Positions 15,923-24,394 are shown, counted from the first letter of the stretch. The stretch is DNA of 25,016 bases from Eubacterium sp. (GCA_003486385.1 DNFT01000014.1:1-25016), one strand, 5' to 3'. Notes: generated from the letters alone by a model not told the origin. Numbers and translations: made by a program.

Positions 15923-17005
15923 TTATACTCTTTCGGCAATCAAATCACCCATCTGTGTAGTACTTACCTGCTTCATGCCATCCGCCATGATATCGACTGT
16001 CCTGTAGCCCTCTGAGATAACGCTCTTGACCGCAGCCTCAACTGCAGCCGCCTCCTTGTCAAGATCGAATGAGTAGCGCAGCATCATAGCCGCTGAGAGG
16101 ATTGTCGCAATAGGGTTTGCCTTATCCTGTCCTGCTATGTCCGGAGCTGCACCATGACTAGGCTCATAAAGACCAAGCCTGCCCGCTCCAAGGCTCGCCG
16201 ATGATAACATTCCGATGGAGCCTGTTATCATGCTCGCCTCATCCGAAAGAATATCGCCGAACATATTCTCCGTGAGAACCACATCGAACTGCGCCGGATC
16301 CTTCACAAGCTGCATTGCACAGTTGTCAACAAGCATATCCTCAACCTTAACCTCAGGATAATCCTTAGAAACCTCGGCAACAATCTTTCTCCAGAGTCTC
16401 GATGTGTCAAGGACGTTAGCCTTGTCAACACTGATAATATGCTTATTTCTCTTCATCGCAATCTCGAATGCCTTGATTGCAATTCTTCTTATCTCGTTCT
16501 CATCGTACTTGAGCGTGTCAACCGCCGTCACTACTCCGTCAATTTCCTTCGTGCTTCTCTCTCCGAAATAGAGACCACCTGTGAGCTCTCTGACGATAAT
16601 CATATCAAAGCCCTTATCAGCAACCTCCTCCTTGAGAGGACATGCACCCTTAAGCTCGCTGTACAGGTATGCAGGTCTTAAATTGGCAAATAGCTCAAGT
16701 CCCTTCCTGATTGCAAGAAGTCCTGCCTCAGGTCTCTTGTTAGGAGGAAGCTCATACCAGCTGTCCACTCCCACTCTTCCGCCAACCGCTCCAAGAAGAA
16801 CGGCATCCGAAGCCTTCGCTGTGGCAAGTGCCTCATCCGTGAGCGGAACTCCGTACGCATCTATTGAACAGCCACCCATAAGCACTTCCTTATATGTAAA
16901 TCTGTGTCCATATTTTTCTGCCACCCTGTCAAGAACCTTTCTTGCCTCACGCACAATCTCAGGTCCGATTCCGTCTCCCGGAATAAGTGTAACATTAAAT
17001 TCCAT
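15923..17005 (-). CDS. leuB: 3-isopropylmalate dehydrogenase
   Basis: A 360-aa cytosolic NAD-dependent enzyme oxidising and decarboxylating 3-isopropylmalate in leucine synthesis. The N-terminal GDGIGPEIV, LRPAYLY, the LeuB-type substrate loop VRELTGGLYFGER, DKANVLDTSRLWR, TENMFGDILSDEASMITGSIGMLSSASLG and the cofactor segment YEPSHGAAPDIAGQDKANPIATILSAAMMLRYS are all intact. GGAGG lies 6 nt before the ATG at 17005 (MEFNVTLIPGDG), so the in-frame upstream ATG at 17023 is not used. leuA, leuC and leuD are absent from the window, so leuB is separated from the rest of its pathway here. Confidence 0.95.
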   Translation of the reverse strand: MEFNVTLIPGDGIGPEIVREARKVLDRVAEKYGHRFTYKEVLMGGCSIDAYGVPLTDEALATAKASDAVLLGAVGGRVGVDSWYELPPNKRPEAGLLAIRKGLELFANLRPAYLYSELKGACPLKEEVADKGFDMIIVRELTGGLYFGERSTKEIDGVVTAVDTLKYDENEIRRIAIKAFEIAMKRNKHIISVDKANVLDTSRLWRKIVAEVSKDYPEVKVEDMLVDNCAMQLVKDPAQFDVVLTENMFGDILSDEASMITGSIGMLSSASLGAGRLGLYEPSHGAAPDIAGQDKANPIATILSAAMMLRYSFDLDKEAAAVEAAVKSVISEGYRTVDIMADGMKQVSTTQMGDLIAERV

Positions 17006-17070
17006 AACATACCTCCAAATCACTGCCGCGCTTATGTATCCGGCTGTCTATTTTGCTTTTCTAATTATGG

Positions 17071-17134
17071 TACATCAAGTTATTTTTATTTTCAAGTTAC
17101 GATTATAACATATATTTGATTAAAATACATCAAG
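17071..17134 (-). promoter_or_regulatory. leuB promoter with paired CTTGATGTA sites
   Basis: The minus strand has an extended -10 box TGT-TATAAT (-10 at 17102-17107). The nonamer CTTGATGTA occurs twice in the same orientation, at 17126-17134 (near the -35 region) and 17071-17079 (just downstream of the expected start), 55 bp apart. This arrangement would suit a regulator that bridges or blocks the promoter. The regulator is not identified. Confidence 0.5.
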
Positions 17135-17192
17135 GCTTATGTACTTTTTTTATGCAAAATTATTTTTTTAAATAAATAAAAGATTATCGAAT

Positions 17193-17235
17193 TATGCATT
17201 GCATAAATGTATAATATAGATATATGCATTGCATA
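17193..17235 (+). promoter_or_regulatory. Promoter of the HTH-DUF218 gene with twin palindromic operators
   Basis: The 13-bp palindrome TATGCATTGCATA occurs exactly twice, at 17193-17205 and 17223-17235, 30 bp apart (about three helix turns). A -10 box TATAAT (17210-17215) lies between them; the -35 (TCGAAT, 17187-17192) is weak. This is the layout expected for an autorepressor with a helix-turn-helix domain, and the gene just downstream encodes one. Confidence 0.75.
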
Positions 17236-17264
17236 ATTAATTATTTGACATTAAGGCGGTTCAA

Positions 17265-18110
17265 ATGGAAAAAGATGAAAAGATGTACCTTCTAATTGAA
17301 TTAAGAAAAGAAGAAGGCTTAAATAGAAAAGAATTTGCAAAAAAATATGACATACCATACCCGACAATTACTGACTGGGAAATGGGAAATAGAAGAATTC
17401 CTGAATATTTTCTAAGATTACTAGATTATAAAATAAAATCGGAATGTAATACAGCGAAAAATTCACCAAGTCAAGACGATACTGATATCTCAGGCAATAG
17501 CAGATTATTAATTTCCGAACTCAAAAATAAAAGAATTACTGAAAAAATAATAGACCGAGCTCTCTTTGAAGGTCTGAAAGATACTGGAGAAATTGTTGAT
17601 TGTATAATTGTTTTAGGTGATTTAAATTCAGTACAAGCTCTTGTCTCTACCGCAGTTAAAGAATACATGAACGGACGCTGTTCCAGACTTTTGCTAAGCA
17701 GCGGTTGTGCTCATGAATTTACAGAGGGTACAATGAGCGAAGCTGAGCATATGTACAATATAGCTTTAAAGCTAGGTATAACAAAAGACAATATTATAAT
17801 AGAAAACGATTCACTAAATACCATTGAAAATATTTTATTTTCATTAACTAAGCTACAACGAACTTGTGGATTAAATAATATCAAAAAGATTCTACTAATT
17901 ACAACAACATATCACATGAGAAGAAGTCTTGCTATTGCCAACTATTTATTTCCTGAACAAATTAAAATAATACCTCATACAGCAAATGATAATATTACCA
18001 AACGCACTAATTGGATGAAAAGTAAAACAGGAATAGAAAATGTTAAAAAAGAGCTTGATGCTATTATTTCATCTGTAAATGACGGAATTTTTCCCGATTT
18101 TTACATATAG
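17265..18110 (+). CDS. HTH (XRE-like) domain fused to a DUF218/YdcF-like domain
   Basis: A 281-aa protein. Residues 1-55 form a helix-turn-helix of the XRE/lambda-repressor type (LRKEEGLNRKEFAKKYDIPYPTITDWEMGNRRIPEYFLRLL). A polar linker (60-85) follows. Residues 110-270 match the DUF218 fold: IIVLG (114-118), LLSSG (143-147), SEAEHMYNIALKLGI (158-172), ENDSLNTIEN (180-189) and LITTTYHMRRS (211-221). DUF218 proteins such as YdcF and SanA are usually envelope-linked or stand-alone; the E. coli YdcF protein binds S-adenosylmethionine. No membrane segment is present here, so it is probably a cytosolic DNA-binding ligand sensor. It is A+T-rich compared with leuB, which it faces divergently. AAGGCGG serves as RBS. 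Confidence 0.8.
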   Translation: MEKDEKMYLLIELRKEEGLNRKEFAKKYDIPYPTITDWEMGNRRIPEYFLRLLDYKIKSECNTAKNSPSQDDTDISGNSRLLISELKNKRITEKIIDRALFEGLKDTGEIVDCIIVLGDLNSVQALVSTAVKEYMNGRCSRLLLSSGCAHEFTEGTMSEAEHMYNIALKLGITKDNIIIENDSLNTIENILFSLTKLQRTCGLNNIKKILLITTTYHMRRSLAIANYLFPEQIKIIPHTANDNITKRTNWMKSKTGIENVKKELDAIISSVNDGIFPDFYI

Positions 18111-18114
18111 CCTG

Positions 18115-18143
18115 TTGACAATATGTCGTATACAACATAAAAT
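18115..18143 (+). promoter_or_regulatory. higBA promoter with palindromic operator
   Basis: TTGACA (18115-18120) and TAAAAT (18138-18143) are 17 nt apart. The spacer is almost exactly the palindrome TATGTCGTATACAACATA (18122-18139), perfect except one C/A pair. It would suit autorepression by the HigA antitoxin. Confidence 0.75.
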
Positions 18144-18157
18144 ATAAAGGAGAACAT

Positions 18158-18513
18158 ATGATAGATATTGAGTTTTACGATACAGAAGAAGGTTCATGTC
18201 CTGTACAAGAATACTTAGACACATTAGAGCCAAAGCTACTGGCAAAAACACTTAGAACCATTGATCTGCTGGAAACTAATGGAACTAAGCTTAGAATGCC
18301 ATTCTCGGAACATATTAAAGATGGCATCTTTGAGCTGCGGGCAAAACAGAGCTCTGACATAACCAGAATTTTTATTTTTTCTACGTGGGGAATACAGCAG
18401 TACTTACAAATGGTTTCACCAAAAAGACCAGAAAAACACCCAAAAACCAAATCGAATTAGCCAGGAAATATAAAGATGACTATGAACGGAGGCATAAAAA
18501 TGAGCAAGTATAA
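18158..18513 (+). pseudogene. higB: HigB/RelE-type (Gp49-like) toxin with a single-base frameshift
   Basis: The first about 74 codons encode a typical Gp49-like toxin start (MIDIEFYDTEEGSCPVQEYLDTLEPK...DGIFELRAKQSSDITRIFIF). In this frame it then degenerates and stops at 18460. Adding one T to the run of six T at 18375-18380 restores the family's C-terminal half: FFYVGNTAVLTNGFTKKT, then RKTPKNQIELARKYKDDYERR, ending at 18513. The restored gene would overlap the antitoxin start by 14 nt, the usual coupled arrangement. The toxin would be an mRNA interferase. AGGAG precedes the ATG. The shift may be a real inactivating deletion, slippage-dependent expression, or a homopolymer sequencing error. 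Confidence 0.85.
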
Positions 18514-18790
18514 TGAATATAAAAAAAAGGCGCTGTCCGATTCAGAAGTAAAAAGAGAATATGATGAATTACAGCCTGAATATGACATAATTCAAGCTAT
18601 GATTGATGCTAGAGCAAGCCAGAATATCACGCAAAAAGAATTATCAGATAGGACAGGAATAACACAGGCAGATATCAGCCGAATTGAACACGGAACAAGA
18701 AATCCCAGCTTAGCAATGATGAAAAAACTTGCAGCCGGACTGGGCATGCAGCTCAAGCTCGAATTTCTGCCATTCCCTATCAAGAAATAA
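18500..18790 (+). CDS. higA: HigA-type antitoxin, XRE family
   Basis: A 96-aa protein with an N-terminal helix (MSKYNEYKKKALSDSEVKREYDELQPEY) and a complete XRE helix-turn-helix (about residues 36-85: ARASQNITQKELSDRTGITQADISRIEHGTRNPSLAMMKKLAAGLG) ending LKLEFLPFPIKK. GGAGG lies 7 nt before the ATG at 18500; the in-frame ATG at 18476 lacks a good RBS. It should neutralise HigB and repress the promoter at 18115-18143. The gene is intact although the toxin frame is broken. It converges with yajC. Confidence 0.88.
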   Translation: MSKYNEYKKKALSDSEVKREYDELQPEYDIIQAMIDARASQNITQKELSDRTGITQADISRIEHGTRNPSLAMMKKLAAGLGMQLKLEFLPFPIKK

Positions 18791-18821
18791 TGCATTCGAT
18801 AGGTTCTTATCTAACATTTCC

Positions 18822-18862
18822 AAAAAAACACCCTCCTTACCGGTCTGCCCGGCAAAGAGGGT
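18822..18862 (-). terminator. yajC terminator
   Basis: On the minus strand the stem formed by ACCCTC (18830-18835)/GAGGGT (18857-18862), with an inner CCGG pairing, is followed by TGTTTTTTTGG. It lies about 50 nt past the yajC stop codon. There is no T run on the plus strand, so it does not serve higA. Confidence 0.8.
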
Positions 18863-18909
18863 ACATATTCAGCATTCATACTCAAAAATGTATGTTTACA
18901 CCGCCGATA

Positions 18910-19215
18910 TTACTTCTCCGGCTTCTCAACCTGTACGATAGCTGTCTTCTGCATAGGGATACGGCAGTTCTTGTTGTTACCGAACTCTACGATTACAACG
19001 TCATCTGTGATATCGAGAACAACTCCATAGAAACCGCTTGTTGTGAGAACGCTGTCGCCAACCTCCATTGAGGCAAGTGTCTCATTGAGCTGCTTCTGCT
19101 GCTTCTTCTGTGGACGGATTGCGATAAAGTACATAAGTACAACGAAGAAAATAATATATCCTACTAATAAAAGGATTGATGAAGCTCCGCCTGCTGCTGA
19201 CTCTAATAATACCAT
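18910..19215 (-). CDS. yajC: Preprotein translocase accessory subunit YajC
   Basis: A 101-aa inner-membrane protein that joins SecDF to the SecYEG translocon. One membrane helix (about 14-32, SILLLVGYIIFFVVLMYFI) is followed by the family hallmark IRPQKKQQKQ (33-42) and a cytoplasmic domain with LASMEVGDSVLTTSGFYGVVLDI. Length is typical. AGGAGG lies 6 nt before the ATG. Here it is a single-gene unit with its own promoter and terminator; secD and secF are not adjacent. Confidence 0.93.
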   Translation of the reverse strand: MVLLESAAGGASSILLLVGYIIFFVVLMYFIAIRPQKKQQKQLNETLASMEVGDSVLTTSGFYGVVLDITDDVVIVEFGNNKNCRIPMQKTAIVQVEKPEK

Positions 19216-19267
19216 TTTTTCCTCCTTGACCGGAAATATTTTGTGTGAACCGGCTAAAACTTATATC

Positions 19268-19296
19268 ATTATATATGATATGGGGGATATTTGCAA
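19268..19296 (-). promoter_or_regulatory. yajC promoter
   Basis: On the minus strand TTGCAA (19291-19296) and TATAAT (19268-19273) are 17 nt apart, giving a leader of about 45 nt before the yajC ATG. The 19297-19379 stretch upstream, between this promoter and the truncated lipoprotein gene, shows no further feature. Confidence 0.7.
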
Positions 19297-19379
19297 TTAA
19301 AAAATGATAAACAATGTTATAAGTTATCGCTCTTTCCGGCTATGCTCATTTCTGATACGTAAGCTGCTATACCATTCTC

Positions 19380-19604
19380 TCATTTTTTAACGCTGACTTT
19401 TCCGTCATCCATCTCATATACTGCACTGTACAAATCTCTGGAATTATCCAGCCAGACCAGCTCTGGAGAAATAAAACTATCAACCTGGGGTGTTGTTTCA
19501 TCGATCACCGCTTCCTGCAATTGTCCATCTGCCCTGTGACAGCCACAAATCAGAACACATGCAAAAATAATAATGATAATGTTCTTTCTAATATTAATCC
19601 TCAT
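19380..19604 (-). pseudogene. Truncated 5' copy of the neighbouring lipoprotein gene
   Basis: A 74-codon frame. Its first about 60 residues duplicate the start of the lipoprotein gene at 22068-24295: a signal peptide with lipobox LICGC, then HRADGQLQE...DSFISPELVW.DNSRDLYSA. After that it diverges to VYEMDDGKVSVKK and stops. At DNA level 19422-19595 matches 24125-24298 with 6 differences in 174 bp and no gap, so the duplication or recombination is recent. Its ATG overlaps the stop of the 707-aa lipoprotein gene (ATGA, 19601-19604), so a short lipopeptide could still be translated by coupling. The propeller and binding domains are missing. Confidence 0.8.
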
Positions 19605-21724
19605 TTCTCATCCAGCATGAGCTGCACTCTGTTCTGGATTATATTTATGGTCTCATCTATAGTTCTATTATTCTCAATAAGCATTCCCGCTTCCTCGCAT
19701 ACAATCGCTATACAGTCACGCTCCAGATTATTATAAAACACTGCATTTTCTATGGCTGTCCTGACCTCATCTACCTGCCGGGTTGTCATTGGCTCTACAG
19801 CTCTTCCATTAACGTATGTCACATCCGCTATTTTATCTCCATTCTCATCCAGTACATAATTTCCATCAGAATCCTTAAGGTACTCTTTCTCAACCTCCTT
19901 GGCAAGCGTTGCCTCTAATGCTTCCTTTCCGGTAACGAACTGCCCACTCTCGCTCTCTATAAATGCCCTCGACAGTACTGCCTCAAGAAATTCCCATGCA
20001 GCATCCTTATATTCAGAAGCAGCCGTTATCGCAACAAGGCTTCCATAAGACATTATACCTGCACTTACTCTTTCATTTCCACTCGGAAAACCTATAAGCT
20101 TTAATTGCCTTCCGCCTCCGTTCTGCCATTCAAGCTTCTCAAAATCGCGTGCAGAATATATGTATTTTCTCCATACTACGTTATCCCCTGCTGCACTCCT
20201 CTCTTCCCCGCTTAAGGTTACCGGTGTGATATTGAGTGCATTAATTCTGTTTAATATATCTCTGAAGCGTTCATTATCAAAATCGGCGGTTCCCTCATCA
20301 AAATCAACAAAACCATATATTCCATTCAGCATTGCCATATCCATAATACATTTTTTGGAATCTTCTGCAGTCCAGCCCGGCTCAATATAAAGCTGCGGAT
20401 TTTGTTCACAGTAATCTAAGAATTCTTCTATGGTCCAGGATTCAGTGTCCCCTATTGAATCTGCAGGCACAGCCAGAGTATAGAATGAAAAATCCGTAGG
20501 AAATGTATATAAATTTCCATCAATCGTAAAATCCTCCACAACCCGCTCAATAATTCCGGTCAAATCAACTTTATCGCTCTTTTCTATGTACGAATTTATA
20601 CCTTCAAGATAGCCCTTGCTTACATATTCCTTCAATGTGTCCTTGCTTGCACCTGATAAAACCTCCACTATATCCGGTGCATCCGTACCCGCAAGCGAAG
20701 CATTTATCTGATTCTGTCTTGTATCACTGTCATCACTGTATTTACCGGCTTTAATAATGTACTCCTTATTAGATTTATTAAAAGAAGAAACATAACCGGC
20801 ATATTTACTGCTTGTTGTCAGCGTTGCAATACATAACTCCTGTTTTTTTACTTCAGCCTCATTATCTGCCTTCTTTGTAAGGCTTACTATCTCAATTCCA
20901 TTTTCACCTTCATTTACAAATATATAAGAGCTATCATTAAGCTTTTCTACCGAACAGAGATTTATTCCAATCAAATCATAATCCGCTAAATCAATAACCG
21001 TCTGATTATCACTGTCGTTAACATAACAGTTCAGTTTTCCGTTTTCCACATAAAAAATATTATTATAACAATTTAAAAGCTTAACCTGCTGCGGGAAGCT
21101 TTTTACCTTCTCTGTATCCTTACCGTTCTCCAAAATCACATATAAATTCTTTTCTTTACCTGAAAATGTTGAAAAATATACTTTATTCTCCGGTACTACG
21201 AACACATTCGTAATAATTTCATTTACATTATACTCCTGCTTAAGCTCCCCTGCTTCTGAGTAAACATACAGACTGCCCTGTGAAGCAATATATATGTTAT
21301 CTCTGCTGTCTGCAGCCATAGCGTAAACATCTGAATTGTCATCCGGCATGGCAAGCTCAGTCTGTGAAATATATTTTCCAAAGATATCATAAACCTTAAC
21401 CATTGTCGTGTTTTCGAGATTATTTCTGACTATAACAAAAATTTTATCCTGCCCTGACACAGCCAGATTGAGAATTACTTCATTCTCATCCGTAATGTTA
21501 TCTAATACTTTTTCCCCTGAAATCTTATTGTATTTAACGACATTCTTACTATCTGCGTCCTTATAAATAACATTCTGCTTAATAAGCTGATAATTGACAT
21601 CCTCACTCTGCCCAGCCTGTATGGTTTCATACGAAGCAGAATACCCGGCATTCTTTTCTTTATTACATGCTGACAATGTAATTGCTGCCAGAAACAAAAT
21701 AACTGTAATAAGCTTTTTGTTCAT
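19601..21724 (-). CDS. Large lipoprotein: propeller-like domain plus extracellular solute-binding domain
   Basis: A 707-aa surface lipoprotein. The signal peptide MNKKLITVILFLAAITLSAC has the lipidated Cys at residue 20. Residues about 30-300 show repeated short strands with Asp/Asn turns (VYDIFGKYISQTE, DNIYIASQGSLYVYSEAGE, NVFVVPENKVYFSTFSG), suggesting a beta-propeller. From about 305 the sequence resembles family-1 extracellular solute-binding proteins (DAPDIVEVLSG, LYTFPTDFSFYTLAVPADSIGD, WTIEEFLDYCEQNPQ, KYIYSARDFEKLEWQNGG). It ends in IIQNRVQLMLDEK, a tail shared by its paralogues. No transporter gene is adjacent, so the ligand and role (uptake or sensing) are unknown. GGGGG lies 8 nt before the ATG at 21724. 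Confidence 0.8.
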   Translation of the reverse strand: MNKKLITVILFLAAITLSACNKEKNAGYSASYETIQAGQSEDVNYQLIKQNVIYKDADSKNVVKYNKISGEKVLDNITDENEVILNLAVSGQDKIFVIVRNNLENTTMVKVYDIFGKYISQTELAMPDDNSDVYAMAADSRDNIYIASQGSLYVYSEAGELKQEYNVNEIITNVFVVPENKVYFSTFSGKEKNLYVILENGKDTEKVKSFPQQVKLLNCYNNIFYVENGKLNCYVNDSDNQTVIDLADYDLIGINLCSVEKLNDSSYIFVNEGENGIEIVSLTKKADNEAEVKKQELCIATLTTSSKYAGYVSSFNKSNKEYIIKAGKYSDDSDTRQNQINASLAGTDAPDIVEVLSGASKDTLKEYVSKGYLEGINSYIEKSDKVDLTGIIERVVEDFTIDGNLYTFPTDFSFYTLAVPADSIGDTESWTIEEFLDYCEQNPQLYIEPGWTAEDSKKCIMDMAMLNGIYGFVDFDEGTADFDNERFRDILNRINALNITPVTLSGEERSAAGDNVVWRKYIYSARDFEKLEWQNGGGRQLKLIGFPSGNERVSAGIMSYGSLVAITAASEYKDAAWEFLEAVLSRAFIESESGQFVTGKEALEATLAKEVEKEYLKDSDGNYVLDENGDKIADVTYVNGRAVEPMTTRQVDEVRTAIENAVFYNNLERDCIAIVCEEAGMLIENNRTIDETINIIQNRVQLMLDEK

Positions 21725-22067
21725 TTTCTTTTCCCCCATATTCAATTATTATCTAAAATATATGCTCGCATAAAAGCGAGCATATATCAATTTGTTCATA
21801 AATATATTAAATTCATCTTTTGAAGCTCTTATATTCTCTTTAATCACCTTCTTCGTCTAAATTTTTATTAAATATACCTTTCTCCCCATCTGTGCTCTTA
21901 CACAGTTTACTATCAATAGTACGACTTATATTATACAGCCGTCCTTTTATTCAGTCATATTTTTACTATTTTCATGGATTCGTTAAAATTTGTCAGGCTT
22001 TCTTCTATTTTTTCTCGTCAAGGTACAACTGTACCCTGTTTGGGATTTTCCTGCCTATCTTTCTTTA
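21725..22067 (-). promoter_or_regulatory. Promoter, palindrome and hairpin leader of the 707-aa lipoprotein gene
   Basis: This 343-bp interval holds no intact gene. On the minus strand ATGACT (21953-21958) and TATAAT (21930-21935) are 17 nt apart. At the expected start lies TACTAT-N2-ATAGTA (21908-21921). In the leader of about 200 nt a perfect 12-bp hairpin (21758-21769/21776-21787, loop ATAAAA) is followed by TTTTAG, suggesting attenuation. The segment 21876-22040 is a near copy of 24602-24768. Its distal part encodes NRVQLYLDEKK plus stop, the tail of the lipoprotein family, as a relic just after the stop of the pseudogene at 22068. Confidence 0.7.
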
Positions 22068-24295
22068 TCACCGTGACATTCTCTCACCAAGATACAGTTC
22101 AACCCTTCCCTTCAGGTTTGAAATAACCTTATCCGCATCCATGTCTCCCTCAAAATAATTTACCAGTTCCTCCGCCATAACATCATTAAGTTCAACCGGA
22201 AGACTGCTATCAGGTGTGGACTTTTCAATTAAGTCAAGCAGAAGTTTTCTGTCCTTGTCATAATCAAGCTGTTCTTCTTCAATATTTACAACCGGCAGTC
22301 CCATAATATAACACGACACCTTTGTATCAATCTCACTTAACTGATGTTCGAATACATCCTTTCGCACACTTATATCAAAATCATCACTTTCTGAGGCTTC
22401 GAGCTGTTCTTTGTAGGAAAGCATAAGCTTGATAAACGAATGTGCAATACGTTTTTCCTCATCGCCGGCATTGTCCCTTACAGCCAGCATGGAAGTCGGT
22501 GCCATGTAATGCCCATTTCCATCCTCACAAGGATATCCGATAAAATTAACATCATCACCCATAAGTAATCGAAGGTACGGTATATCAAGTGGTTTTTTAA
22601 TTTCTACATCAAGGCACAGCATGCTGCCATCTAAAAGATTTTCATATTTTCCGTTTGTTCCCTGATACTGCTTTCCCAATTCTATAACATTACGAAACGC
22701 TTCCGTATCAAAGGATGTTGTGCCATTCACAGAATCAATGAAATAATTATCTTTGAGACCATGCATGAAATACTTCAAAACAAAAGCTGTACCATCATCC
22801 ATAGAATTTCCATAAAAAATTGATTTCAATGAATCCTTCCTGTCATCTATGCATTTAATGAACTCCTCATAGTTCCACCCATCCATGTCCTTCATTGCGG
22901 TGATAACCGTTCTTATGCGGAAGTTGGTCACGACACCATAGAACTTATCATCGACCCTCCCCATGTTAACAGCTTCCGGAATAAGTTCATCGGTAATTCC
23001 CATCTGGTCAAATATATCATCCAATGGCTCCCAGTATTTTGTCATATCTTCGAACTCCACAAGGGCAGTGTCTATTATTACAGGACCTTCTCCCGCAGTC
23101 AGCTCAGTAAGCATTTTCTGGTCATCATACTGATATTCTGTCAAATTTATCCGATAAGCAGGATACATTCTGTTAAAATCCGCAACTGCTGCACTATAGG
23201 CATTCTTATTCCAATGATCAACAGCAAATGTTATACTCTTAACCTCGACCTCCTGTGTCGTAGGTTCAAGGTGCACAAATCCGTATCCCTTAGAATCACT
23301 GTACAGTACATTTATCCCCTGTTCCTGCGAGCCGGACACAGTCTCAGCATTGATACCCTTATACCATGATTTTTCCACAGATACAGAGTCTGTGTATTGC
23401 CATCAGAAGTATTTTTTAAATAAACACCATCTTTATCTGCAAAAAGGATATTATTTTCATCCCAGTATGTAAAGCATCCGCCATAGCCTTCAAGTTTTTC
23501 AAGCCTTGTCTCACTTGCAGCTACAGAATCAACCATGAATATTTCACCACTATTCCATAATGCAACCGTGCCATCACCAAGTGGATTTAGTGACACATTT
23601 TCTTCATTATCGAGTTCTATTTCCCAAAGCAGCTTACCATCTGCGGAAACTATACAATAATGGCAGGAGTAAGAGTACTCTTCCTCCTGTTTTGAGTAAA
23701 TGAGATGAACATTACCATCCTTATCCTCTGACATGGAAAGCGGAGTCACATAATCTGACACAAAAAAATCCAAATCCACCCGGCTGACTTCACTCATATC
23801 TTCGTCAAGCTCGCAGATTACATACTTAAAGCCATGAGGAGTGTTTTCGGCAGGCTCCGAGCTGAATGCCACATAGTGCTCACTTGCCCAGATACTTCCT
23901 ATTCCTGTCACCTGCTTTTCAAAGCCTTCTGTGATTCTGATTGATTTTTTCTCTCCATCAGAGCCAATATATACCATCTCATCCCAGCAGTTAACACTAT
24001 CCCCATCTATGAAAAAATGTTTTTTTAATGCTGCAGCATGCTGCATTCCCATTGCCGCCATGGAATTGCCACCGGATATATCACTCTTAAGCTCCTCAAA
24101 TGACAGGGCTGTCGGCATTCCTGTTGCACTGTACAAATCTCTGGAATTATCCTGCCAGACCAGCTCTGGAGAAATAAAACTATCAACCTGGTGTGTTGTT
24201 TCATCGGTCACCGTTTCCTGCAATTGTCCATCTGCCCTGTGACAGCCACAAATCAGAACAGATGCAAAAATAATAATGATAATGTTCTTTCTCAT
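22068..24295 (-). pseudogene. Paralogous large lipoprotein gene split by a single-base frameshift
   Basis: The N-terminal part (24295 down to about 23375) encodes signal peptide MRKNIIIIIFASVLICGC (lipidated Cys at residue 18) and a propeller-like region (for example VHLIYSKQEEEYSYSCHYCIVSADGKLLWEIELD). The C-terminal part (to 22068) encodes a solute-binding domain (ITFAVDHWNKNAYSAAVADFNRMYPAYRINLTEY...) ending LKGRVELYLGERMSR. They are in different frames and meet at a run of five A on the coding strand (23370-23374). One extra A gives a continuous 742-codon reading frame, close to the 707-aa paralogue. The C-terminal piece has only a GTG with no ribosome binding site, so it is not a separate gene. 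AGGAGAGGG precedes the ATG at 24295. Deletion, phase variation and sequencing error are all possible. Confidence 0.82.
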
Positions 24296-24394
24296 ATTCC
24301 CTCTCCTCACTCAAACCTGTAATAAATATTTACAAAATAAAGTATATCTCTGATTTTACATAATTTAACTAAAGCCGGATTAATTACCGGATTA

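Noticed and set aside
17024..17264. T-box or riboswitch upstream of leuB
   Set aside because: No T-box consensus, specifier-type hairpin or terminator was visible; only promoter-like motifs and repeats are present.
18375..18395. Programmed -1 ribosomal frameshift in higB
   Set aside because: The A-site codon TCT cannot re-pair after slipping, and toxins of this family are not known to need frameshifting; a deletion, transcript slippage or sequencing error is simpler.
22068..23378. Solute-binding domain as an independent gene beginning at GTG 23378
   Set aside because: No ribosome binding site precedes it, there is no signal peptide, and adding one base at 23370-23374 joins it in frame to the lipoprotein half upstream.
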